The notes beneath the pieces are model-generated. The model ran no database searches and was not told where the DNA came from. It saw only the letters and a list, made by a program, of their open reading frames with translations. Both the position numbers and the translations under genes were made by a program. DNA of 64,000 bases from Hydractinia symbiolongicarpus (taxonomy: Eukaryota > Cnidaria > Hydrozoa > Anthoathecata > Hydractiniidae), in NCBI RefSeq assembly GCF_029227915.1, contig NC_079885.1:13467001-13531000 (forward strand), written 5' to 3'. Positions 1 through 11,042 of the stretch are shown piece by piece. Every line of letters begins with the position of its first letter. The stretch's first letter is position 1.

Positions 1-1
1 G

Positions 2-966
2 ATGGAAGAATTAGTTGAAAAGTTTGAGAAGTGGAAGAAAGGACTAGAAGAGAAAGGGCTGAAGGTAAACACAGCAAAGTCTAAAGTCATAATAAGTAGC
101 ATTGCAGCCAAGTGTGACCTTGTAGTTGGAAAGTGGTCTTGTGGAGTTTGCAGGAAAGGGGTTGGTAGTAACTCAATTTTTTGTCAGACTTGCAAGCATT
201 GGGTACATAAGAAGTGCAGTAGTATTAGTGGAAGATTAAGAGCTGACATACAGTTTGTATGCAAGCGTTGCAAAGGTGAAATTATAGAGAATGAAGTATT
301 TCCAGCTTTAATGATGTACAACAGTGGCTCATTAGAGATAGTTAAGAACTTCTGTTACTTAGGTGATATGTTGGGCAGTGAAGGGGGTGTTGGAAGAAGT
401 GTTACTTGCAGGATAGGTTCTACTTGGAAAAAGTTTAGAGAGTTACTTCCTTTATTGACTAGCAGAGTCCTGTCAATTGAGGTAAAAGGTAGGTTGTATG
501 AGGCCTGTGTAAGAAGTGTTATGTTGTACGGTAGTGAGACATGGGCAGTGAAGCAGGAAGATCTTGACCGTTTAGAAAGGAATGATATGAGAATGGTTAG
601 GTGGATGTGTAACGCCAGTCTGAGAGACAGAAAGAGTTCAGATGAGCTAAGAAGCACGCTAAGTCTCCGTAGACTTAAAGATGTTATCCAGATAAGAAGA
701 TTGAACTGGCTGGGGCACTTGGAAAGAATGGAGGAGGACAATTGGGTAAGAAAGTGTAGAGACTTGATAGTTCCTGTGGCAAAGCCCAGAGGCAGACCGA
801 GAAAGACTTGGCAGGAGGTTATAAGGACAGACTTGATACAGAGGAAGTTGAGTTTAGATCTAACACAGTCTAGATCAGATTGGAAGAGGGTCATTAATAT
901 ACCCCGTCCAACCCATGCTAGCATGGAAAACGGACGTTAAGCCAAGAATGATGATGATGATGATGA
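2..966 (+). mobile_element. Non-LTR retrotransposon (APE-type LINE with PHD-like finger), 3' end
   Basis: A 312-residue reading frame is open from the window edge to 940 and is the C-terminal part of a LINE polyprotein. It starts in the last part of the reverse transcriptase thumb (EELVEKFEKWKKGLEEKGL). Residues ~40-95 form a PHD/zinc-finger-like cluster: CGVC, CQTC, HWVHKKC, CKRC. The conserved C-terminal region of this family follows (YLGDMLGSEGG, VMLYGSETW, RNDMRMVRWMCN, LNWLGHLERM) and ends in RPTHASMENGR. Just after the stop, a (GAT)n tract at about 948-965 is the 3' tail, as expected for elements that end in a short tandem repeat rather than poly(A). The RT core and endonuclease lie outside the window, so this is a partial view or a 5'-truncated copy. 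A second, antisense copy lies at about 26.85-28.89 kb. Family identity is from recall of cnidarian LINE proteins. Confidence 0.9.
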
Positions 967-2955
967 AATAAATGCTAAGTGATGCACAAAATATATTTAT
1001 ATAAATATAGTCAAGCTGGCTTTAGTATCATTGTTAAACAAGTAACATATTAAGCAGGCGATACATGATTTTCAAACCTGTGGACAATACAGGATTTATA
1101 TTGTTGAATTCGATTTATTGAATTGAACAAATTTGATCTTGAATTTGAGGAAATTTATTGGTCATTGTTTTGTTTGACAAATTTAAGAAGTTGAGCATAT
1201 CTAACTTTTGAAATTTCGAATTGAATTCAACAAGTTGAAACAAAAAGAGGGTAAATACACAATTAATAAATTTGTCAAAATTATTAAATTGGTGATCTTT
1301 TCATGAGATTTTTAAAATCAAACCTTAAAAAAGGATATTGTGAAGTTGTTAGGTAAGATCAAGAAAGATCAAGAAAGTTTTTCAAGCAAATTAGGGTCCA
1401 TTTTTTTTAACAAAATATCTGGCTATTAGGCACTCTAGGAGAACTGATAATTAGCCAGTAACAGACTGGTTAGCATATGCAGAATAATTATATATAGGGA
1501 AGTGCTCATACAGCTCATGCAGCTAATTATACGATATAATTTTTTTTGACTTAAATTTCCACACATTTCTTCGATTTTCCCATAGCCATCTATATTTATA
1601 TAAATCCACATAAAGTTGTGCCTCAATTAAAACCAAAAGTAGGGACAAGAAACGCTTGTGCCAAGAAGATAATAATGTTACTGTAGCAGTATGTCATGTT
1701 ATTTAACAAGACACTATTCTGATTTCAAGAAAAAACATGAAAACGTAAAGAACACAAAGAAGCCTGTAACAACAATTATATTATACTGTGGGTAGCGTAT
1801 AGTTATACTGCAACGGCTGTCCTCTGAAACAGCACACACTTTCCCGAACTCTCCCTAACTCACTCGGAGCATTCCTGAAATGCAATTCCTTTCAGTCATC
1901 TTTTGGGTTATGCGAGCTTTTTCGAGCCAATATGAATTTTTTCAGAACGCCTGACTCGCCCTAACTTTTTACGGCGTATGCGGCTTATCAGCACCCTTGT
2001 TGATAAAATTATGCAAAGCTGGACAAAGGTTTTTTAAAGGTAATAAAGCACTATTTTGTGTAGATAGCTAGTTGTATTAGCTAGTAAAAGTAATTTTAGA
2101 AGAATTTAAAAATAGTATTTAGCTCCCTAGCTACATCAGTAAAGCTACTACGACAAGCCAGATCAGGAAGGCAAGACCAACAAAATGTAAGCAGTTTTAG
2201 TCATGGCCATATATACACGAAATGTTCTGTTCTTAATTGACTTTTTTTATTGCAGTCAAATCTTTCGAGATAATTGACATCATAATGTACCTTAACATCA
2301 GATAACAACCTTAACATGTAACATCCTTTTTTACAAGAAGGCAAGCAGGGGCGGATCCAGACTTTTTTAAGACTTAGTCAAGACTGAGTCTTGAATTTAG
2401 CAGCTGGGGGCTAAATTTTAAGCTTTGCGGGTACAAAAATCGCGAAAAATTGTCTTCCGATTTATCTAGTTATTAATAAAATTGACCAAAAGAAACGCTA
2501 AGCTATAACAAAATCTGCTAAGAACATCTTTTATAAGAATCAAATCTCCGTCTTACACGTCTTATTTTAGATAGATAAAACCACTAAAATTAACAGGGAT
2601 TAACTATAATAAAGTGAGACAATTGTGAATATATTTCATTATTTATAAACTCCTGCTGTTTCTGACAATATCAGGCTTCATCAGCATGACTAGGTGCATC
2701 AAATGATCACACCAGCCATGGACAGCAAAATAAAACACAATAATAACAAAAACAATAAGAATATGGAAAGATCAGGATAATGAAGATGAAATATACGTAC
2801 ATGTGATATGATACAAACACACCTCAACCCATGTATTTGTTCAGATATATTTGTTTATTCATAGGGCTAAACTCAAGTTTCGTTTGAACTTTAAAAGAAG
2901 AATTAAGAGGGGCTTTTTACTGCTTTTTGCATGCTGAAATAGGAAAATGCAACTT
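967..2955. other. AT-rich intergenic stretch with no convincing gene
   Basis: No reading frame here looks coding. An imperfect inverted repeat is visible, TTGTTGAATTC near 1101 against GAATTCAACAA near 1224. Near 2658-2684 the minus strand carries CTGATGA followed at hammerhead-like distance by GAAAC. The block 1800-2000 has somewhat higher GC than its surroundings but no open frame. The rest is AT-rich with nothing recognisable. Confidence 0.5.
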
Positions 2956-4402
2956 TCAGTTACGAAAGTTGCAACCTGGAAAAAGGGGAACGTAATGATT
3001 TGGCTTGAAGTCTACACCAGACTTAACAATATCTTCATAACAAAATAAAATTTTTAACTGATCTTCATCAGGTAAAATAGATGGGTGTGGCAATATACAC
3101 TGTGTAAAGAAAGTTGTAACAAACTGTAACAAACCGAATTGTGGGTAAAATGTGTTAATTTTTCTCTTTATTACTGTTGACAAGGCAAGTATTGATAGAA
3201 AAGGAAACCATGTCTTGGGGGTACAGTTGTAGATTGCTTCTGCTTTAACTGCCTCCTCAGGAGAAAGAGTCATATCACAAACAATATGGGAAAGGGAAAA
3301 TCTGAATAAACTTTTCTCAGATATAAAAATATTTGCCTTTTGGTTTTTAAAAGCAAATTGAAAACAAGGATGATTGGAATAAAAGGAAGGATGCAAGAAA
3401 AGTTCTATGGATGTCAAGATTCTCAAAACATCAACAAGAGAATTATCACCTATGCCTATACCAACGATGCTGAGCTGTATAGACAGTCTCCTGATGGATT
3501 GGATCTAAAAATAATATATTTTACCATGACCTTTTACTCAACAAACTTTGTTTCTTAATAGTCATTCAAAGAGTTGTTTATTTTCATCACCAACCTTACT
3601 TATCCAGATGTCAAGTTCTTGCTTCTAATAACAACACAAATATTAATTGAGAAAGTATTCCTCCCCAATGCTGAAAATTCTGTTCAAAGCTCATATTACA
3701 AAAACAATACACCTTTATGATAATTCAATTGTACATGCGTTCCTATGGCTCTCCATCGTTTTACAATATCGGAAAAAAGTTTTCTCCAGTTTTTTAACTT
3801 CCGTTGTATTAATTTCTTTCAAATTTTCAGGAAACGTTAATAATAATAAGATACAACTTATGTGTACTTTTCATTAAAAACAAAACGTGGCAAGAAAAGT
3901 TATCACGAAAAAACGTGTTTTCTCCTTAATAAACTCTTATAAAAGTGTAATGTTTACCTCCTCTGATTGCAAAATAAGCTGCGATGGAGTGTTATTTTTT
4001 CCGAATTATCGTAAAGGTGTATTAGCCTTAGCTATTAGCTAATTAAATCTTTTTGTATTTGGTTTTAATGTCTGTTGTATAAAGCTCTCCCCAACTAGCT
4101 TTCTGTAGCAGATATACTGAAAACCTTTAAATAAATGCAAGGTGTGTTGGAGAGTAAAAACATATTTCTCACCTTAAAGCAATAATTCCTTTATCTTCAC
4201 ACCTAGCCTCAGATGGAAGGTATATATCTGGACCTGAATTCCGATGAAGACTTTTACCAACCAAGGAATAAATATCCCCAGACAACAAAAATGCTCGAGA
4301 ATAAACACTTTCTAAAAGTTCTTTTTGCATTTTACGAACAGATTCAAAATTATCACACTTTAAATCAGTAAGCACCCGCGCCAACATATCTGCTGCAGCC
4401 AT
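2956..4402 (-). pseudogene. Vertnin-like gene or relic, two separated coding blocks
   Basis: Two minus-strand blocks look like parts of one vertnin-like protein. Block 1 (4402-4173) starts MAAADMLARVLTDLKCDNF and reads to CEDKGIIAL. It ends at a good splice donor (AAG|GTGAGA at 4172/4173). Block 2 lies within 3426-2956. It reads LSPEEAVKAEAIYNCTPKTW, then FPFLSILALSTVIKRKINTFYP, and ends HYVPLFPGCNFRN followed by a stop. The W-x-LxALxxVxxxxIxxxYP core followed by a hydrophobic stretch and HxxPxxP is how I remember vertnin and related OTU-like proteins of cnidarian mobile elements. The piece joining the blocks (4172-3430) has no clear exon, and the end is short for the family, which usually continues with helix-turn-helix repeats. 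It may be a decayed domesticated or element-borne gene. The family match is from memory. Confidence 0.45.
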
Positions 4403-4499
4403 AATCAATAATAGTACGGAAAGAATCCAAGCCAAAAGGCGTGAGTCTTTGACTAATCCTGGCGGATGGGAGTTAAAACTATAGCCTAACAGGTTATCA

Positions 4500-4880
4500 G
4501 TAACCACGCAGTACGGAACCTAAATTTCCTTCGCCGGCTGCGGGCCACATATTGTTGGACTACGCATAGAGTGTGAAAATTACGTCACGATTTTGACGTC
4601 ACAGGCCCCTTAGGTGAGATGGGGAGGGTTGCGGGCCATAGCTATTTGATTTTTGACTGACTGGGTGACTGATTAGTCAAAATGAATCAGTCAAAATCTG
4701 TAAGCTATAATTTGCAACCCCCTCAGTCTATATGGTAGCGACGTCACAACTTTGACGTCAACATCGCTATAGGCGAATTGGAGAGGGCTGTGAACCATGG
4801 CTTTTCGCCGTAAAAAAATTACAATTTTTAACGCCCTCCGTTTGCAACGCCTGGATCGTCGACATCTTCGCTTGGCTAAC
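4500..4880. repeat. Short duplicated repeat with TGACGTCA-like motifs
   Basis: Two diverged direct copies are visible. One begins at about 4573 (ACGTCACGATTTTGACGTCA) and runs through GGGGAGGGTTGCGGGCCATAG. The second begins at about 4740 (GACGTCACAACTTTGACGTC) and runs through GGAGAGGGCTGTGAACCATGG. Between them, near 4650-4697, is a small palindrome (TTTTGACTGA ... TCAGTCAAAA). This looks like a small non-autonomous repeat rather than a gene. The site resembles CRE half-site pairs, but no regulatory role can be shown. Confidence 0.5.
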
Positions 4881-5514
4881 ATTTTTCGTCAAATTTACAC
4901 TTAGTCACGCGACTTATCTGACTAACCCTGGATCCGCACCTGGGCAAGTAGTGACGTGTACAGCATTAATAAAAAGTTCAAAAAATGTATCAACAGTACA
5001 AGAAAACTTCCCAGTTATAAATTTCGATGCATTCATAAATTGCGGCCTTTGGATAAACACCAGGAACCGTTCTAAGTTTAATTTCAAATAAGACAAGTAA
5101 TCCTTCTAATTACTTATTGTTAACAGGTTTGGAAACAACGTGGTTCAAACAAAAACAAATCTATTCTTGATGATAAATTCATGTGGGCTGCAGCCACATT
5201 TAAGCACATTAAACGAGGCAAACGAATCTTCATATTACAAAGCTCCATATTATCATAACAAAAGAATCTCGATTAACATTTTTTATCGCATTCAAATCTT
5301 TAGAGATAACAAGGACACCGAGACAAAAAATGTTTTGCTTGATGAGTGTTTTTTTTGTCTTGGTGGCACCAAACACATAGGTTGTGTTATATTAGAGCCG
5401 GCTTGAAAGATCCAGCAGAAGTCCCCCGCGAAGTAGAGAGAGGAAAAAAATTCTGCCATACACAACACAAACACTATAAATACTATACACTATAAATACT
5501 ACTACTAATACACT

Positions 5515-5872
5515 ATAAATAAGCCCCAGGGGCTTATTTGTCAAAATGGATTTGGGGGGAGGGGGCGTATTCGGGAGAGGGGGGGGGGGGGGTTAATGGA
5601 AGGGAGACATACAGCAAAGGGAGTAAGATATTCGAAAATATATAAAAAGAAAAACATCCTAACTTTGAATTGGATATTATAACCACGAGTGTTATTAATA
5701 CCTCAACCTGCGAAAAAATACCATTTAATCAATTGTTTATAGTAGTATTTTCTCAGTCCCTATCACCTAATAAGCCCCCATGGGGCTTATTCGGGAGTGA
5801 GGGCTTATTTATCAAAATGGGTTTTGGGGGAGGGGGCTTATTCGGGAGGTCGGGAGTGGGGGCTTAATCGAT
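5515..5872. repeat. G-rich dispersed repeat, 'aataagcccc' family, two copies
   Basis: Two copies share AATAAGCCCC[ca]GGGGCTTATT, then a TCAAAATGG block, a run of GGGGGAGGGGG and CTTATTCGGGAG. They begin at about 5518 and 5769. The first copy ends in a tract of about 14 consecutive G near 5578-5592. The self-complementary AATAAGCCCC/GGGGCTTATT ends suggest a small fold-back element. The G runs could form a quadruplex on the plus strand, which is inference. An apparent small ORF here is a by-product of the repeat. Confidence 0.6.
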
Positions 5873-6112
5873 CATTTACGGTATATGTTTTTGACATAAT
5901 ATAATGATCATTCACACATCATATATATCATCCATGCATCACACATAGTCATTATATTGCCATCACGTATATGAGCCGTTGAATACTGCTACATATGAGT
6001 TGTTTATTCACTAAATAATTTTTTTACAATACAACACTAAAGGACGTAGACATTATACGTGGAAAGATAACAAAAAACATTGATAGTTGACATTACCGTA
6101 CGACACAACATA
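5873..6112. other. Left flank of the gypsy insertion, no gene seen
   Basis: AT-rich sequence with no reading frame of note. Its last five bases (6108-6112, ACATA) are the left copy of the target-site duplication of the retrotransposon that follows. Confidence 0.6.
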
Positions 6113-6216
6113 TAGATAGGAATCAAACCATTTGCGTCATAATTATGCAATGTTGATCTGAAACATAAATAATATATACAATGTTATTGTCCATGGTTAT
6201 TGTCTATTATTCCCTA
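6113..6216 (-). repeat. 3' LTR of the gypsy element (104 bp)
   Basis: Identical by eye to the copy at 10934-11037. On the plus strand it begins TAGATAGGAATC and ends TATTATTCCCTA, so the ends are TA...TA with a short inverted TAG/CTA rather than TG...CA. Boundaries are fixed by the polypurine tract on the inner side and by the ACATA duplication on the outer side. About 100 bp is very short for a gypsy LTR. Confidence 0.9.
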
Positions 6217-6269
6217 TCTCCCCCCAGTCATTGGGGATCAAATGACGATAGAGATGTGATTTACGACAA

Positions 6270-7092
6270 CTAATTCATGATAAAGTCCTGAAGATATGCT
6301 GGTTGACGGTGCTCTCTCGTAGAGCGACGAATCGAAGGTAGTGGTGACGTTGGCAAAGGTGAATCAATGCGAGGACTTTTATCGGACTGGAGTGCGGTAG
6401 AAGTGCCCTCCTCAAATACGGGTTTCCGGGTTGCAACATGTTCAGCTGGTGGAGGCGGAGATTTTGACAATCGAGGCTGGTCTGCAGAGTGGCTGCTGTC
6501 ATCTATATCGCGATCCGACGGTTTGGCTGGTATCATTGGCGAGGTAGTCGGTGATATGGTGCGCCAAGCATCTGCAAGCCGCTCAAATGGTATGTTAGGC
6601 TGGATGGGTGTAAATTTCCGAAGAAACTGACGATTGCGTAATGTCACTCTCCGAGATCCATCAATGCGTACAACGTACTGATCGTGTTGACGAACTTCAA
6701 TCACCGATCCGGTTCTATCCCACCTACGCGGGTATGGGCCAGTTTGGTTTTGAACTCGAACATTGTCTCCAACACAGAGGGGTGTCAATCGCTTTGAGTA
6801 TCGAGATAACCTCTCAGCGATGGCCATGTGCCGGCGTCTAAGGGCCTTTTCACGATCCTCAAGCATGCTCACCCATGTCGGATGGGGAAGGTATTTACCA
6901 GGAAGAATCGGGATAAAGTCCTTGATGGGGCGTCCGAATAAACAAATGGCAGGTGACAGTTTTGTGGTTTGGTTGGGTGTGTTGCGATATTGCAGCATGG
7001 CACGTTGGAATGAGTCTGTATCGAGGTTGCCACCGGGGCCGACATTATCCATTAGCATCCGTTTAACCAACTTCAGCTCTGCAGCTGCTATG
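6270..7092 (-). pseudogene. Integrase C-terminal part of gypsy pol, out of frame with upstream pol
   Basis: This continues the integrase after the catalytic glutamate region. Residues [12 protein letters not shown] follow directly on the sense of the upstream frame, then MLQYRNTPNQTTKLSPA (the usual core-domain end with GRP) and a C-terminal domain around VGDNVRVQNQTGPYPRRWD. It ends in a Ser/Pro-rich tail. The frame differs from the main pol frame, which stops just after RAEVG near 7063, so a small indel at about 7065-7085 breaks integrase. The frame is open further upstream to 7238 but that part is out of register with the protein. A programmed shift at this site is not known in the family, so mutation or assembly error is more likely. 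Confidence 0.85.
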
Positions 7093-9810
7093 TGGGTACG
7101 CGACCGATGAAACACGATGGTGGACACCCCAGTTTCGAAGGAAGGTTGATGTAGATGATGCACATAACTCTGGCCCCCCATCCGATGCGAATTCGTCGGG
7201 TATGCCATACGTGACAAAGGTGCGGCGTAGACAATCAATCAGGCCACTGGCCCTATTCCTGGCTTCTTCCACGATAGGCCAATTCGAATACCTATCAACA
7301 CAAACAAGATAATTGTGACCGGCATAGTGGAAGAAGTCACCACATAGTTGTTGAAATGGATAATCAGGATAATTGAGAGGGGTCGGTGGAGCTGATTGTT
7401 GTGATGGTGCGATGTGGTCGCAGCTTTTACACCCTTGTCGTAGTTTGATGATGACAGAAGTAAGGCCAGGCCAGAAGACGGAAGATTCTGCTCTCAAGGT
7501 CATGGATGTGACTCCGTGATGTGCAGCATGCAGGCTTGATAAAATATTGGAGCGTAGGCATTTCGGAACAATAACCCTGTCCTTGTAGAGAGCGACACCG
7601 TCAACTGTTGAGAGATGGTCACGATACTGGTGGTAAATCTGAAGATGAGGTGGTAAGTCTTCCCGATTTCCGGTAATGCCAGATTCAATTAGATCTACCA
7701 GTATCCTCATTTCCTCGTCCGCGGTTGTTGCTGAACGGACGTCCTCCCAAGTTGTAGATTTCAATGAAGACAATGCAGTGGATGCAGCAATACAGGAGAT
7801 ATCATCAGGCAGTACTAACTTTTCAGGAGTCGGATCACCTGCCGGGTGGCGTGACAGTGCGTCTGGAACTCGATTTTTCAATCCTGAGATGTGTTGCATG
7901 GAGAATCGATAACGTAGTGTACGTTCCTTCAAATTCCGCAATCGATTGTTAGGGATATTGTCGAGAGACCGGTTGGTGAACAGTCCAAGCAAGGGCTTGT
8001 GGTCGACAGCGATGATCAGGTCCTGGCATCCTAAAACAAAATGTCTACATTTATCCAAGGCGTACGCTACAGCTAACGCTTCACCTTCAATTGGCGAGTA
8101 ACGTGATTCAGCTGGGTGGGTAAATCGGCTACCCACGAGAACAACTTTCCACCCCGTATGACAACAAAACAGGGTTTCGGCCATGCAGGAACAATGTTTC
8201 TGGTACAGCCAAAAGCCCACCCCGGTTTTAGACCAGTCGGTCGCAATACAAGTGCGTCTGGATCCATCAAAAATTGTTACTCCCTCTTCTATTTCATCGA
8301 CGATTTTCGCCTTAGACGTAGCAAAGAGTTCATCTAATCGATCGTCCCAATAAAATTCGGATTGTGGCTTTAGTAGGTCACGGAAGGGTGCCATGTTGTC
8401 GGCCATGCTGAACGTATATGACACCTGGTTGACTAAGCCAAACCAAGATCGCACATCTGTTATGTTCTTGGGAACCGGAAAATCGGTGATAGCGCGTAGG
8501 GTGGTGGATGATGGACGGACATTGGTCGGGGTGATCTCAAAACCAGCAAATTCAACAGTATCGTGGGCAAATTTGAATTTAGATGGGTTCTGGATAATGC
8601 CGTTTCGCCCACATGTATCTAACCAACGACAGGTATGGAAAAAACATTCACCAATGTCACTTGCCCATAATAAAGAGTCATCAGTCACCTTAATTTTGTT
8701 CGGAAAATCGGATACTATAGCATCGAATCGCCTTGAATGTCCGTCGCCTGAGGTGATGTAACCTTGTGGTAGGGTGCAGTATCTGTATCGACCCCAGGGC
8801 GTGATGTACGTTGTTAAATGGCGATCCTCTTCGCGCAGTGGGACGCTATGATAACCGTTCCAGGCATCCGATACTGTTTTCTTTGTGTGCTGAGGAACTG
8901 TACGCACCTGATGAAACGGGGATGGTGTGTGATGTGTTTCCCGTGTAGCATGTTTGTTGAGTGCTTGAAAATCAACACAACGTCTAGGTTTTCCATTCTT
9001 CTTGGGGCACACGACCATTCTGTGACACCAGGTCACAGGTTCACCAATGGGTACAGGCTCAATAACTCCGAGGTTGACGTCCCGGTCCAAATCGGCTTTG
9101 ACCTGCTCCTGCCAGTGGATTGGAACCGGTATGGGAGAATGATGTGCAGTCGGTTCAGCATCCTGGTCGATCATCAGTCTAACAGGTGGTCCAGACATCA
9201 ACGGTAACGGTTGGTGCTCACATGTGTTGAAAGTGCTGTCTTTGTAATAATTTAGAATCCACTGTTCAAACTTTTCACGATTCTGCTCTGTGGGTGGAAA
9301 TGGCAACTCCTTGGGAATGGGAGGTGGTACCGTTCGTTTTGGACAGGCACATTCGTTGTGTTGTAGTGGACCAGTGATAGTATTGGCACCGATAGATGGA
9401 AACTCTGCAGGTATAATGCCAAGGTCAACACATGCACTCCGACTAAGGTAGAACTTATCTGAATCATTGGTGACATAGGTAAACTGCTTGGTCTCCTGAA
9501 GAGAACCGTCCTGACTAATGCCAGAGATGCGGAGAATGATAGCACCTAGTATCTTGATGGCTTGTCCATTAGCTGCATCCATTTTCATGCGGACCGGAAT
9601 AAGATCTTTTATATTAAGGTGAAAACGTTGCACCCATTTGAAACCGATGAGGCAACTCTGACATCCAGTGTCTGCCATTGCTGGGATGGATATGGGCGAT
9701 TCTCTAGTTCCGTGAGGGATTGTAAACCCCAATTCCTCGTAATCAGTATCAGCGATTCGGACAGCTAGGTTAAGGAATGGCTGCGATTGAGATGGAGTTT
9801 TCTTCCACAT
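7063..9810 (-). CDS. pol: Gypsy pol: protease, reverse transcriptase, RNase H, integrase N-terminal part
   Basis: The 915-residue frame has the domains in gypsy order. An aspartic protease motif, [11 protein letters not shown], lies near residue 47. The reverse transcriptase has [15 protein letters not shown] and a catalytic VTDDSLLW in the place of YxDD, a variant found in the K02A2.6-like group. RNase H includes [15 protein letters not shown] and DHKPLLG. The integrase has an H-H-C-C zinc region (HAAHHG ... CKSC), the first catalytic Asp in CGDFFHY, the second in ASDGGPEL and the glutamate in RAEVG, where the frame then stops. Pol overlaps the end of gag by 46 bp in the -1 frame, consistent with a -1 ribosomal frameshift. 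That mechanism is inferred from the overlap. Confidence 0.92.
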   Translation of the reverse strand: MWKKTPSQSQPFLNLAVRIADTDYEELGFTIPHGTRESPISIPAMADTGCQSCLIGFKWVQRFHLNIKDLIPVRMKMDAANGQAIKILGAIILRISGISQDGSLQETKQFTYVTNDSDKFYLSRSACVDLGIIPAEFPSIGANTITGPLQHNECACPKRTVPPPIPKELPFPPTEQNREKFEQWILNYYKDSTFNTCEHQPLPLMSGPPVRLMIDQDAEPTAHHSPIPVPIHWQEQVKADLDRDVNLGVIEPVPIGEPVTWCHRMVVCPKKNGKPRRCVDFQALNKHATRETHHTPSPFHQVRTVPQHTKKTVSDAWNGYHSVPLREEDRHLTTYITPWGRYRYCTLPQGYITSGDGHSRRFDAIVSDFPNKIKVTDDSLLWASDIGECFFHTCRWLDTCGRNGIIQNPSKFKFAHDTVEFAGFEITPTNVRPSSTTLRAITDFPVPKNITDVRSWFGLVNQVSYTFSMADNMAPFRDLLKPQSEFYWDDRLDELFATSKAKIVDEIEEGVTIFDGSRRTCIATDWSKTGVGFWLYQKHCSCMAETLFCCHTGWKVVLVGSRFTHPAESRYSPIEGEALAVAYALDKCRHFVLGCQDLIIAVDHKPLLGLFTNRSLDNIPNNRLRNLKERTLRYRFSMQHISGLKNRVPDALSRHPAGDPTPEKLVLPDDISCIAASTALSSLKSTTWEDVRSATTADEEMRILVDLIESGITGNREDLPPHLQIYHQYRDHLSTVDGVALYKDRVIVPKCLRSNILSSLHAAHHGVTSMTLRAESSVFWPGLTSVIIKLRQGCKSCDHIAPSQQSAPPTPLNYPDYPFQQLCGDFFHYAGHNYLVCVDRYSNWPIVEEARNRASGLIDCLRRTFVTYGIPDEFASDGGPELCASSTSTFLRNWGVHHRVSSVAYPHSSCRAEVG

Positions 9811-10888
9811 GTTCTTACGCTTGTCGTGACAGTGATGGTCTGCTGGGTTGGTCTACTCTGCTTAAGATTCATAGAACAGAGTGAGTTGAAGGTGTTAACG
9901 GATTCTTCAACAAGAGCAGTCTGATCAGCTTTCTTATCCTTGTTTTTCTTGTCCTTGTTGTGACACACATGATCGAAATGATGTAGGCGCTGACAGTGTC
10001 CACATGAGTGACTGAATGCGGGGCAGGAAGATTTTCTGGACAGTAATGAATTACCACTATGACAATGTGTTCCGCAATATCCGCATTTCTGTGACGAAGT
10101 GTCTCGTTTGGAGTCGACATCATTTTTGGGCTTGGTAAACGAGTCTCGCTTTCCCTTTCGGTATTGACTGTGTATGACACTAGCCTGATGACTGTCAAGT
10201 AAACGCGTGGCAGATCGCTTACCAGCTTCTTTTGTTTCGACGAATTTCATAACCTGCTCCAGGGGCATCTCCTGGTTGGTGTGGCCGAGGAGTTCCAGCT
10301 GGATATCTGGATCTGCAATGCCTCGACTAAGTACGTCTCGCAGAATATGCTCTGTATAGTCAACGTCATAGTTACACTCAGGGCACGATACGGTGTATTT
10401 GCAAACGCCAGCCTGTCCTTTTAATCTCGCACCAAAGGATCGTATCGATTCTTCAGGTTCTTGACACATGTTGTTGAGGGCTACGCGAGCGACCATTACG
10501 TTTTCTTCTCGAACGGCGAGGGATTTCATTGACGAGAGGATAACATCTTCACTTTTATCTGCCAGCATACCAGCAGTTGATCGTGTCAAATCCCTGCGTA
10601 ACTGTTCATCACAGCATTCTAATAACTGCAAGACAGCGTCCCTGCCTGTGATCTTTGTAGCTGTTTTGTATTCCCTCCATCGGGTAAGAAAGTATGTCCA
10701 GTCTTCTGATGATCCGGCTAATGTGATGGTTGGGCGCTTCACGCGCTCGATTTTAGCGGAGGATGAGGCGGAGAAACTACCATTAGAGTGGGTGGTGGCG
10801 TGGGTAGTTGCAAAGCAGCAACAATGACGGGGTCCAGATCTGGTGTAGCGTATGAGCAGTCGGGGACTGGGCAATCAACAGACGGCAT
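9765..10888 (-). pseudogene. gag: Gypsy gag with CCHC zinc knuckle, frameshifted near its N-terminus
   Basis: The family start is seen at the ATG at 10888, reading MPSVDCPVPDCSY. That frame loses register after about 25 codons. The rest continues in the frame open from 10874, beginning in sense at ATTHATTHSNGS. The body has the capsid-like region (DWTYFLTRWREYKTATK, LLECCDEQLRRDL, REENVMVARVALNNM) and a cysteine-rich part with a canonical knuckle, CGHCQRLHHFDHVC (C-X2-C-X4-H-X4-C), followed by a basic KDKKNKDKK run. It ends inside the start of pol. A 1-2 nt indel near 10815 separates the two frames, so full-length gag is not made from this copy as written. Confidence 0.88.
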
Positions 10889-10933
10889 ATTGTATGAAGC
10901 TCTACTCAGTAAGATTAAACAAATTGATCAACA

Positions 10934-11037
10934 TAGATAGGAATCAAACCATTTGCGTCATAATTATGCAATGTTGATCTGAAACATAAATAATATATAC
11001 AATGTTATTGTCCATGGTTATTGTCTATTATTCCCTA
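10934..11037 (-). repeat. 5' LTR of the gypsy element (104 bp)
   Basis: Matches the left LTR base for base by eye. On the minus strand it should hold the promoter and start of the genomic RNA. The ACATA duplication follows at 11038-11042. Gag begins only 46 bp inside it (10888), so the leader is very short. Confidence 0.9.
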
Positions 11038-11042
11038 ACATA

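Larger units (their letters stand above)
6113..11037 (-). mobile_element. Complete Ty3/gypsy LTR retrotransposon (K02A2.6-like), minus strand
   Basis: The element is 4,925 bp, bounded by two 104-bp LTRs that I read as identical and flanked by a 5-bp direct repeat, ACATA (6108-6112 and 11038-11042). Reading on the minus strand the order is 5' LTR, gag, pol (protease, RT, RNase H, integrase) and 3' LTR, the gypsy order. The integrase C-terminus is followed by a purine-rich tract (GGGGGGAGA at 6217-6226) abutting the 3' LTR, the likely polypurine tract. Identical LTRs suggest recent insertion or gene conversion, yet gag and integrase each carry a frameshift, so this copy is probably inactive unless the indels are assembly errors. 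The sequence just inside the 5' LTR begins TGTTGATCAA, not the usual TGG of a tRNA-primed site. Confidence 0.93.

Noticed and set aside
355-924. 189-codon minus frame opposite the LINE at 2-940
   Set aside because: Shadow of the plus-strand LINE frame, which has clear finger and C-terminal motifs. The minus frame is serine/leucine-rich without features.
6367-7110. Plus-strand frames across the gypsy element
   Set aside because: All lie opposite well-supported minus-strand gag/pol domains.
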